The notes beneath the pieces were generated by a model that was not told where the DNA came from, did no database searches, and worked only from the letters and a program-made list of their open reading frames with translations. A DNA stretch of 64,000 bases from Periconia sp. R9002 (Eukaryota; Ascomycota; Dothideomycetes; Pleosporales; Periconiaceae): contig JAMAHW010000013.1 of the NCBI GenBank assembly GCA_023627715.1, positions 124,001-188,000 of the forward strand, in the 5' to 3' direction. Of the stretch, positions 55,659 through 64,000 are shown piece after piece. The translations under genes and the position numbers were made by a program. Positions within the stretch are counted from its first letter, which is position 1. Every line of letters starts with the position of its first letter.

Positions 55659-56666
55659 TTAATAATCATCATACTTTCTAATCGGCCTCTGCTTCTCCGC
55701 CTGCTCACAAAGCTCCGGTTTCTCAAACTTCTTCCACCAATCCTTCTCCCTCTTGACCTCGCCCACCTTCCTATACTTCTTGCCCTTATCCCCTCGGAAA
55801 AGCACATGCCAATGCTCGAGGCCATCCCTCACGGCCTTCCTCGCCGCCCTCAACTCGCGCTCGTTCCGAATCTTGATCTGCGCCTTGGTCATCTTGGCGA
55901 ACTTTTCCTTTGCGACGTCGCGCTCGCGCTCGAGCTTCGCGCGCTCCTCGGCCGACACGTCGGATGGGATCTCGCGCTCCCAGGGGTCCACGGGAATGTA
56001 CATGCGCGTCACGCCGCGCAGGTCCGGCGTCGTGTCGGTGCGGAAGCATCCCGTTAGGAAGGCCCGCGCGGCGTCGCGACCGGCGAAGAAGGAGTACGAG
56101 CCCCCTGGCCCGTAGGTCCCGCGCGCCGAGGAGACGTCGTAGATGGTGCCGTTGAGCGCGAGGTAGATGGGCTTGGAGGGATCGGTGCCGTCGTAGGCGC
56201 GGAGCTCGTCGTCGGTTAGGTACACGTTACCGGACTGTTTGAATGTGTTAGTGTTTGAAAAGTAAGGTTTGTTCTTTTTTTTTTTCGTTGATTGAAAAGA
56301 GATAGAGCGTTGTTGCCAGTGCTCACAAGAGTTCAACAAAAATTTCAAAACTCGAACAAGAGAAAAGAAACAGAAGGCCAGGGACGTAGCACGTACAAGT
56401 ACACCCTTCCACTCGTGTGCCCGCGTCCACCACGGATTATATCCCCACGTCATGCTCTCGCCGCTGGTGCTCAGATAGCTCAAGCCGGTGCTCAGCAGCA
56501 GCACTCCACCCAGCACCCTCAACACATCGAGGACCGAGAATCCCGCTCCCGACCCCGTCGTCTTTGCATCTCGCGCGTCGTCCGCGACTTTCTTGATGGG
56601 CGTCGATGGCTCGGGTTCCGTGGCAGCGGCAGGACGCCGGTTCCGTGCCTCCGACGAAGATGCCAT
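55659..56666 (-). CDS. Membrane-anchored cytochrome b5-like haem/steroid-binding (MAPR) protein
   Basis: A 281-aa protein from exons 56397-56666 and 55659-56234. The 162-bp intron (GTACGT...AAACAG) joins EWKGVL to SGNVYLTDDELRAYDG. The ATG at 56666 gives MASSSEARNRRPAAA. One transmembrane segment lies near residues 45-65 (VLDVLRVLGGVLLLSTG). The cytochrome-b5-like domain of MAPR type covers about 90-195: LTDDELRAYDG, KPIYLALNGTIYDV, GGSYSFFAGRDAARAF and CFRTD. That is the Dap1/PGRMC1 group, which binds haem and supports ERG11-type P450s in the ER. A long charged helical tail follows (ERERDVAKEKFAKMTKAQ), ending in HVLFRGDKGKKYRKVGEV. The tail is much longer than in Dap1, so orthology to Dap1 is unsure. 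Confidence 0.85.
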   Translation of the reverse strand: MASSSEARNRRPAAATEPEPSTPIKKVADDARDAKTTGSGAGFSVLDVLRVLGGVLLLSTGLSYLSTSGESMTWGYNPWWTRAHEWKGVLVRATSLAFCFFSLVRVLKFLLNSCEHWQQRSISFQSTKKKKNKPYFSNTNTFKQSGNVYLTDDELRAYDGTDPSKPIYLALNGTIYDVSSARGTYGPGGSYSFFAGRDAARAFLTGCFRTDTTPDLRGVTRMYIPVDPWEREIPSDVSAEERAKLERERDVAKEKFAKMTKAQIKIRNERELRAARKAVRDGLEHWHVLFRGDKGKKYRKVGEVKREKDWWKKFEKPELCEQAEKQRPIRKYDDY

Positions 56667-57222
56667 TGCGTAGTTTAAGGAGTAAAAACAGGGCAATGTG
56701 ACCGACCAGGTGGATGTGAGAGACTTTTTTTCTTGCCCTTAAAGACAAGTCTGTTGTTGAGACTCGGTTATTTTGAACATGGTGTCCTCTGCTTAGGTAC
56801 CATCATCTTGGACCGTAGCCCCGCTAAACTCCGCAAAGAGGGAGTCGCGAATTTAGATTGCGGGTATAAAGCGGATTCGATGCCTTCTCATTGGTGGGTT
56901 TTGACGCGCGCTTGAGCCAATGATGGCTTCCCATATGAAGTGTACGTTTGGTGTTTTGTTTCATTGAATCTTATTTCCTCTTATCGGTCGACTCCAGATA
57001 ATTGCCCAAGGCTTCGTCCAGAATCTTTCCTTCTTCTATAGTACAGAAAACTCCACCCAAGCATAGATGTAAACGCCAGCCCTTGTTTCTTTCCTTGCTG
57101 TCAACGCATAGTTTTTGACGGCTTGTACTTTTTCTAGCAACAAAGGATGCAAGTGTATAGATGCAGCAAAGCGCCCAGCTCCCCAGAAATATGATTTTCA
57201 TTCATGAATATGTATGGTCATT

Positions 57223-58571
57223 TCATGCCTGTTCGGGAGCAGCAATTTCCCTTTCTGCTCGCGGGAACACTTGTTTGAGTGCTGCCTGGAAGACGCCGAC
57301 GTTGTAATCGATGACGGCTTTCTTGTCTGCTGGACTGTCATCGCCCATGAGACAGATGAGTGCGAGGTATCTAAATCACTCAGTTATATTCGTCTAAATC
57401 GCCATTTGTTGCGGAAACTCACTTGTTGATCTCCCGCAAGTAGAGATAGTTGTTGCCCTTCCTTTCCATGGTAATCAAACTTTCGGCATCGTTGTTTCCT
57501 GTTTCCTGCGCCTCTGCATCTCCGTTTTCAATCGGACGGTCCCATCCATAGATCTCGCTGACATCAATGACAACATCAATGTAATCAGAACATATCTCGT
57601 AGCTGCCAATGTCTGTTGGGCTCGTATCCGTCGCAATGTAGATCTTGCTCATGATATCAAAGAGATATGCTTTTTCGATGTGGCAGGTGCTGCACAGACT
57701 ATTCAGCAGTGCTTCGAGGGTTGGGAGTTGCGGGATCAATTTCTGGATAACTTTGGAGAAGGCTTCGAAAATGGAATGGTCGTAGATGCTGGTCTGATAA
57801 AACGATACTGGCGCATTTTCGTAGCCTTGGTCAGAAAGCTCATCCTGGACGCGCTGGATGATGTCACGGAAGGTATCGCCTTTGTAATCTTCGGAGAGTC
57901 CATCCACCTTGTGCACGAACACTTCTACATTGATGTTTGGGTAGGATTGCTGAAGATTCAGAATGGTCATGTTCAGGCGTGAGATGGCTTCGAGGTATTC
58001 ATCTTGGGCGTCGATGACCCAGATAAGAGCGCCAATCTCCTCGAATATGTTGTCCACGTCGAAAGCCGGGTCAAAATAGTCCAGGTGACCTGGAAAATCC
58101 CACACTTGAAAGTCCATGAAGGAACTACAATATTAGACATGAGAGCTGTGCAAGAGGAACGCCTGACATACTGCATGGACTCCTTCTTGATTCGGGTCGT
58201 CGTCTCAAGATACAAGGTCTCACTTGGGGGTAGCTTGTGAAAGACTACACTAGATATGGAGGATTTCCCGCTCCTGAACCCTGCATTAGCGAACTGGTAT
58301 TTTGGAAATCAGAGTCAACTTCAAACACAACGTACCTTCTCTGCCCCATGAGCAGTAACCGTGGTTTGCCATCACCCGCTTTGCTGTTGGGCAGACGGCC
58401 GGTATGAAAGCGAGGGGGGACGGGATCGGTGTGTGGGACTTCAGCTTCGGGAAGGTCCTGCAGATATCGCATCAGAGTCAATTGAGCTCCAGGTTTTAGG
58501 CGCGTGGGGTCGGCCTGTGACGGCTCGTCCCGCTCGATTGGCGAATCATTGTGAGAGAGGGGGTGTTCCAT
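57223..58571 (-). CDS. GTR2: Rag-family GTPase Gtr2 (RagC/D)
   Basis: A 395-aa subunit of the Gtr1-Gtr2 heterodimer that tells TORC1 about amino acids at the vacuole. Four exons: 58336-58571, 58172-58273, 57423-58124 and 57223-57370. Phases are 2, 2 and 2. Introns are 62, 47 and 52 bp. G1 is assembled across intron 1 as MGQRRSGKSSISS. The switch/G3 region is FQVWDFPGHLDYFDP, and IGALIWVIDAQDEYLEA follows. G4 is HKVDG. The C-terminal roadblock part contains SLCSTCHIEKAYLFDIMSK and the last exon YLALICLMGDD. The N-terminal 70 residues (MEHPLSHNDSPIERDEP) form an extension not seen in yeast. FQVWDFPG marks it as RagC/D rather than RagA/B. Confidence 0.94.
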
Positions 58572-61100
58572 GTTGAAGTGACGGGTTGATAAGAGACGAA
58601 GGGCAGGGCAAGGCTATTTCGAAGAAAGCCAAGGGAAAGGTTGGAGGGTGGAGGGATAGAATTCGGGAAAGGAACAAGACCGCACACGATAAAGAGCACA
58701 CGACTTGTTGGGGGATTTCTCTCTTGATTTTCTGGAGGTTCCCGCTCTGCTCCGCTCTGTCCCGCTGCAAGTGCAGTTGGACAGAATCGATTGGATTTTG
58801 GATATTTTGAACCGAGCACAAAAGTTACCTGGCCAGCATATCGGCGGCGACGAAGTAGGGTGCTCTTTACCGCTGGACGAAAAATGACGTGTGTGATCAA
58901 GGCAGGGGGGGGGGGGGAAGGGTGATGAGGATGTGTTGAAAGGATGACAGAGACGGGATATCATGGGCAAGGTGCTACAAGCGTAGTACTTGCAGCGCTG
59001 CGAGCCCCGGCAGACAGGCTCAGGCCTCTCAAGCCATGGTAGGCCTGCAGAGAGACACCATGCAATATTTGTGGTGGAGGTGGTGGGAGTGACAATGGGG
59101 CACAGTATACAGGATAGTGTAGGGCTGAAGGGAAGCGGGTTGGCTGGTAAGGACGGGGCAAGGGCAGGGCAAGGCAGGGCAGGGATGTTTGGGCGAGAAA
59201 GGGAATGAGTCAATGGAAGAATGGAACGGAGAGTGCAAGGGGAATGAAAGCGCATAGGCAAAGAAATCTGGATTGCTTACCTCCATGGCGTGGGTAGAGG
59301 AAGGGTATGTAGTAATCGACTCGGTCGTGGAGACGTGCACGGGCGACGGACGGCGGGCGGCGATACCTAATGAGAGAGAGAGACCTACCTTGGGCCGCTT
59401 TTTCTCCTTGACCTTCTTTCTCGACAAAACCATCAATTGCTCGGTTGTTCCTTCGCCTCCACACCCCCAACTCCATTATCAATCCTCTTCATAATCGATA
59501 TAATTTCTGGCCAAAAAAGAATACGAAACCAAAAAAGAGAAAAAGAAAAAATACGCATTCTCGAACCTCTCCACTCCAGTGCTGTGCGATACATACCGCG
59601 GAGAATTACTAACTAGCTCCCACCGGTAGGTCGCACACTATACCTCACCCAACTATATCTCCATATAGTCACACCAACTAACTACTACCCATCCTTTGGG
59701 CGCCCATTCTCAGGTACACATGGTTGCCGGTGTACCCGTGGCAAGCCCTCGCATGCCATCCCTGACCTCCCTCTCCTCGTGGCTGACCCGCCATGGTGGG
59801 AAAGCTTCCTTCCGATCGCCAGCTACACATGTACCCGTCTATGTATTTCAATCCAACAGCAATCCAACCACACATCTCTTAAACCACTGCTATCTCGCGA
59901 GTTGACCTCAATCTTGGCCTGGTACCGCAGCATACGATAGCATCCAGACACAACAGCCCATCCCTGTCCCTTTCCAGTTCCCGTCTTCCGCTTTTCCCAC
60001 CACACCCCGTCTGCGGTGATATACATGCGCCAGACCGCCAGTTGACATGAATGCTAGTCATGAGACGATGATAAACCCCTTGGGCCATTCCTCGATGCAG
60101 TTACCTCACGTCAGAGGGTCTATGCTTGTTCTAGCCCTCTGTGCCTGCCCGATTCTTCCTTCGTCATTTCTCATTTCTTTTTTGCACGTAGCTAACCTAC
60201 CTACCATTTCGTGGCCCAACTCTCACCGATGACGGCCCACACGCATACGGTAAAAACAAATTCTCTGAGCATTCGTTAGTTTCCCTTCGCTTTTAAACCC
60301 CCCACGTATCGCATACATTCCCTCGCGAAGGAAAAATTCTTGGGGTGCACATTGAATCATCTTATGCCGCCTAGCGTCTTGACACCCACGCGGGTGTTGA
60401 TAGGTATATCCCGCACCCACCAAATCGTTGCAGAGATACTCTTTTAGCGAAGCAACACCACCCACTTCTTGAGGTACTTTCTATATTTTTAAGAATATTC
60501 TTAAATAGTAATACTGTATGAGAAATACGTCCTCGAAGCCTTGTATGCAGAATGGTATGTGTTGTAAGTGCCGACTACTTGGACACCTGGGTGACACCAT
60601 CAACCATCAGCGTGCTGCAAAGTCTGCGCTGTAGCCTGTCCCAAACCGTACGATACCTACATAATTGCCGCTTTGCTGCCTACATGTGCTTCGACACGTC
60701 AATGCCTCACGTCGTGGAATAGCTCCAGCGAGAAGAGGGAAAAAATAAAGTTGGAAATCGCTAAAAATATCGTCACCGAGGTTCACTGCGCAGGGATATC
60801 CCAGCTCTGCACTACATGGCCATACACACAACTTCATCATCACCCGATGCGCCGAGGTCGAGGCACGCAGAGATCCAGGACGCCAGAAAAACACGAAGAA
60901 ACCATCCGAAACTACCCAAACCGACACGTGAAGACACATTTGCGCGAATACGCCGCTCCGTACTCATCACAAGGGTGACGTAAATCATCGTACTATCAGT
61001 CTCACAGCAACTTACAACATCACAAACCAGAACATACACTCATCTTGTCAGATGCACTGCAGAATGCAAAAACCACAAAGACCAAAGCATGTCCCTCTAC
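58572..61100. other. 2.5-kb gene-free region
   Basis: No supportable gene. It holds a run of 13 G (58905-58917), a G-quadruplex-capable tract (59155-59184) and MITE-like copy D (60383-60594). A 215-codon minus ORF (58614-59261) is C/T-rich low complexity and lacks family features. Confidence 0.5.
60383..60594 (-). repeat. MITE-like element, copy D
   Basis: The left end, cacccacgcgggtgttgat, pairs with the right end, ggacacctgggtgac. Inner motifs atcccgcacccacc and gtgttgtaagtgccgac extend the inverted repeat. Internal gtatgcagaatggtatgtg matches copy C's gtatgtggagtggtacgtg. The centre (ttaagaatattcttaa) is a perfect palindrome. This is the most diverged copy. Confidence 0.75.
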
Positions 61101-62826
61101 TCAGTTGGCATTCGTCACTTCAGCCCCCAAAACACCTGCAGAAAGCTGGCCCAGGCCTCCGAGGAACGTAAGAGCGAGTCCAAGTGCTGTCGCTTCACCG
61201 CCATGTACGAGGTCTTCTGATGGTACACCGTCCGCCTCGGTCTGCGCCACCTCCTCTCTCTCGGCAGCTGAAGGCTTGTACGTCGAATCTGCGTCTGAAT
61301 CATAGTCGTTGTGAGTCTTTCTTCTTGAGCTCCTTCTCAGCGTACCTTTGGAGGGTGTAGCTGATGAAGTGCCATTGGTGAGATCGGTCTTTTTGGGGCG
61401 CCCACGCTTCTTTGGAGTTGTAGTCGCTATATCAGCCTCATCCTCTACGATTTCCTCAAGAGGCTTATGCACGTCGTCGGCAAATTCCACATGCTTTTCT
61501 GCGGGATGTCCGGCAAAGAAAGACAGGATACTGTTGTTGAGGATGCTGTTGACATCCAAGTCACGAGTGAAAGTCCAAATCAAGAGGCTGATACCAGTGA
61601 AGAATATGTCTGAAGTTGTCACACTGATAGCGGGATGCTGGCTCACCCGCTTCAGATTGCTCGCTGTGATAGCAAGTCCAGTCAAGAATCTATCGGGGTT
61701 GGAGTGATGTCGTCGTCCGAAATTCACGATCAAGTCGTAAACACGCGGACGTTCTGAGGGTGTGTTCTTGAAAAAGGCGAAGCCTATATTTTTCCAATGC
61801 AGAATAAAAGACGACAGAGACAGGGCAAAGAAGACCCTAGCGAACGAGCGATGAGCCGATGCTTTGGAAGCGTGATGCTGGCCCCAGCTGGCGGGGATGA
61901 TCTAGATGGTCGTCAATACATGAGGATGTTGTCACTTCGTTAGCGCATACCTTTGGTGCAAAAGCGAGAAACAGTGGTACGGCAACGTATCCGAAGCGTA
62001 GCAGGTCGACGTCTTCTCTGCGTTTCAACAAAGTCGGCAGAGCATTGATGCCCAAGAGGGAGAGAGCAATGGGTATATAGTACACTGCAGGTTTAGGGGT
62101 AAATAGAGTATCATCATATCTACTATCCCCACTGTGAACTGATAAGGGCGTATAGAGTATGGTGGTGAAGAAGAGGCTCAGCGCATAGGCTTGACTGCCG
62201 AGCGCGCCCAATATAACGAAAGATGCGATAGTGTATCCTGATAGATTGCGCCGACGGCCTGAAGTTCGTTAGGCATCAAGCACACAGATAACTCTCAACA
62301 GGGCCTAATATGCCACAAAGGCAAGCCACTCACCTTCGACCCCCATGAAGAGAGAACTGGCGAGCAATCCAACAAAATGCTCGCTTGTGTACAGAAAGGC
62401 TTCAGGGTTGGCCACTGCGACAGCATCGGATTCAATGATCAGGTTCTTATCGCTCAACCAGTCACCCAATCTCCATTTGCCTACGCCTTCGTCGCCGGTA
62501 CCATACCAGCCTGTCCAAATGCTTCCTGGAGATTCGTGGTTGCCATGTGTAGCCCACGAGATGTAGGACGACGCGCGCCAAAGGACAGCGAAAGCCGTGA
62601 CAGAGGTCAGCGATAAGAAGGCGAGAGTGGAGAAGATGATGGCATGGCGTCGCCGAAAGGGCTCTTGACCACGCGTGGTAGTTGGAGGTGGCAGAGACTT
62701 TGCAGCGCGACGAGTTGTGTAGAGTACTTGTGAAGTAAGGCCTAGTACAAGGAGGGCTTGAGCCGCAAACAGCGACACAGGAAGGACATTTGAGCGCGCA
62801 ACTGCGTCGGGCTCAACGGGTGCCAT
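61101..62826 (-). CDS. Multipass membrane protein with C-terminal AT-hook, function unknown
   Basis: A 533-aa protein from exons 62334-62826, 61951-62258 and 61101-61901. Introns are 75 and 49 bp, phases 1 and 0. The first and second exons encode several hydrophobic spans: near residues 12-35 (LPVSLFAAQALLVLGLTS), 60-80, 145-160, 170-195 (ASFVILGALGSQAYALSLFF) and 220-240. The third exon has one or two further spans (FARVFFALSLSSFILHW; SDIFFTGISLLIWTF). A charged tail of about 140 residues then carries an AT-hook core (PKKRGRPKKTD) and a basic RRSSRRKTH. The chain ends in a last hydrophobic span (ALGLALTFLGGLGQL). I do not recognise the family; it looks like a Pezizomycotina-specific protein. 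The gene is divergent from Swc5 (277 bp). Confidence 0.75.
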
Positions 62827-63103
62827 GGCGATGATGGTAGTAGTAAACTATTTGCAATGCGGGTGCGCAAAGTGGATGCGCAGTGTCGTGTGTGAGTGGT
62901 GAAAGGTATCTTGTTTTGGTTGACGCAAATGATGCGACGCGCCCCTCGCCCAACCAACGTCATCCAGCCTTCTAGGTAGTCCCGTAGGGCAGGCAAGCCT
63001 GGCCTCCTAACCATTAGCTGTCGATCTCGCTTGGCGCCCCTGCAACATCCCGGCTCTCCATTACTTACTTTCTAAACATTTCCCCCACCGCGACCGAACT
63101 ACA
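62827..63103. promoter_or_regulatory. Divergent promoter, membrane protein / SWC5
   Basis: 277 bp between opposed start codons. A pyrimidine tract (tttctaaacatttcccccaccg region) precedes the Swc5 ATG. No TATA box is seen. Confidence 0.4.
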
Positions 63104-64000
63104 ATGGCCCCGATCGATCCCGAAGACGACCTCGTTCTCGTCGATGTTGGAGACGACGATGTCCACGATTCTGACGACGACGACTTTAACCCTGCTGACG
63201 CTCCGGCCGACGAGTCCGCGAGCTCATCCGATGAAGACGAAGCGCCTGCAAAACCCGTCAAAGGCAAAGGCAAAGGAAAAAGAAAACGGAAACCGCAGGT
63301 CGAGGATGAGCTTGACTCTGGAGATGAAGTCACAATCGATGCAGCGCGCAAAGCGAAGAAGCGGAAAGGAGCGAAAGGGCGCGACGAGGAAGACTCGGAC
63401 CTTTTACTATCCGACCTGGAAGATGGAGAAGGAGGACTGATCAAGACGAGGGCGCAGAGAAGGGACGAGTTGAAGGAACGCAAGCCTCTTGCCAATATTG
63501 AAGGGGCTACCATGGACATAGATGCCCTATGGGCACAGATGCTGGCCGAGCCGCTGAAGCCGCTCTCGTACGCTGAGCCGCAGCAGGATCTTGGTTCACA
63601 CGGGCAGGGCGCGTCTATCAACGACCCTGGCGCGCAGGAGGACGAAGAGCAGGTCACAGTCACAAAAATATACACCTTTGCCGGTCAAAACACGACGGAA
63701 GAGAAACAGGTCCCTCGCTCGGCGCTTGAACAGTACCTAGCAGACGGCTGGAAAGCCGCCGAGCAGAAGGCAGGTGTGGACGGAGACGCTGCCGAAGCAA
63801 AAGACGATGCCCCCAAGATCCGCCGCCCGCTCCGCCGACCGAGTCGGTTCGATCCGAATCCCACGGGCTACGTGCGCGCGCTGCCTCCCGAACACCAACT
63901 TTCATGGCCCCGAAAGGCGGCTCCGGCGGCCGCAACGGCAGGCCAGGAGAACGCGCCCGCGGCGCCGAACGCGCCCAAGTTCGGGCGGCCGGAGAAGGCG
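63104..64000 (+). CDS. SWC5: SWR1-complex subunit Swc5 (BCNT family), 3' end missing
   Basis: The first 299 codons of a nuclear protein of the SWR1 chromatin remodeller, which exchanges H2A for H2A.Z. The ATG at 63104 begins MAPIDPEDDLVLVDVGDDD. The frame is open to the window end. Residues 1-75 are strongly acidic (DSDDDDFNP, SSSDEDE), as expected for a histone-binding region. Basic patches follow (GKGKGKRKRKPQ, KAKKRKGAKGR). The central part has MDIDALWAQML and VTVTKIYTFAGQ followed by RRPLRRPSRFDPNP, a pattern found in fungal Swc5. The diagnostic BCNT domain should lie just beyond position 64000 and is not visible. No intron is evident. Confidence 0.85.
   Translation, partial: MAPIDPEDDLVLVDVGDDDVHDSDDDDFNPADAPADESASSSDEDEAPAKPVKGKGKGKRKRKPQVEDELDSGDEVTIDAARKAKKRKGAKGRDEEDSDLLLSDLEDGEGGLIKTRAQRRDELKERKPLANIEGATMDIDALWAQMLAEPLKPLSYAEPQQDLGSHGQGASINDPGAQEDEEQVTVTKIYTFAGQNTTEEKQVPRSALEQYLADGWKAAEQKAGVDGDAAEAKDDAPKIRRPLRRPSRFDPNPTGYVRALPPEHQLSWPRKAAPAAATAGQENAPAAPNAPKFGRPEKA

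Noticed and set aside
58614..59261. 215-codon minus ORF
   Set aside because: Pyrimidine-rich low-complexity DNA translated into Ser/Pro/Leu repeats; overlapping ORFs of similar length exist in other frames.
1..64000. CRISPR arrays, rRNA genes, viral or toxin genes
   Set aside because: I saw no spaced identical repeats, no rRNA sequence and no such genes; the content is that of a fungal chromosome.

Overview
The window is nuclear DNA of a filamentous ascomycete (Pezizomycotina; Dothideomycetes is my guess and is not proven). The reasons are short GT-AG introns (47-130 bp), a nuclear tRNA-Leu(CAA) with an intron at position 37/38, and fungal-only families: long-form tRNase Z, a QDE-1-type RNA-dependent RNA polymerase, a DUF1770/Atg43 protein, Gtr2 and Swc5. 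I placed splice sites by hand, using reading-phase consistency and family consensus.

Left part (1-11.7 kb). The 5' exons of a histidine acid phosphatase run off the left edge. A mitochondrial PPR protein follows, then tRNA-Leu(CAA). After that comes a gene-poor accessory stretch (about 4.6-11.7 kb). It holds two copies of a small inverted-repeat element, an orphan 195-aa ORF, an Arg/Ser- and Gly-rich gene of uncertain integrity, and two short tandem arrays.

Middle (11.7-43.7 kb). This part is dense, mostly conserved genes: a bZIP factor, an Arl3/ARFRP1 GTPase, an SRA/YDG-domain protein, the rRNA m5C methyltransferase Rcm1/NSUN5, tRNase Z, an F-box protein, an FAD monooxygenase, calcineurin B divergent from an Atg43-like mitophagy receptor, Rdh54/RAD54B, a phytanoyl-CoA dioxygenase-family protein, the RdRP, TCTP, and the sphinganine C4-hydroxylase Sur2.

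Right part (43.7-64 kb). A 6.3-kb gene-free stretch with a third inverted-repeat element precedes a Bni4-like protein. Ribosomal protein eS25, a MAPR/cytochrome-b5-like protein and the Rag GTPase Gtr2 follow. A 2.5-kb gene-free stretch holds the fourth element. The window ends with a multipass membrane protein carrying an AT-hook, divergent from a truncated Swc5 gene.

Main points for a second look: (1) the RdRP reading frame is interrupted by one TAA at codon 568 of 1442, ahead of the catalytic DYDGD motif; (2) tRNase Z has an upstream in-frame, presequence-like extension with no AUG; (3) a previously unnamed four-copy MITE-like family; (4) an RNAi polymerase and an SRA (modified-cytosine reader) protein in the same window; (5) an accessory island at 5-8.8 kb bounded by two same-orientation element copies.
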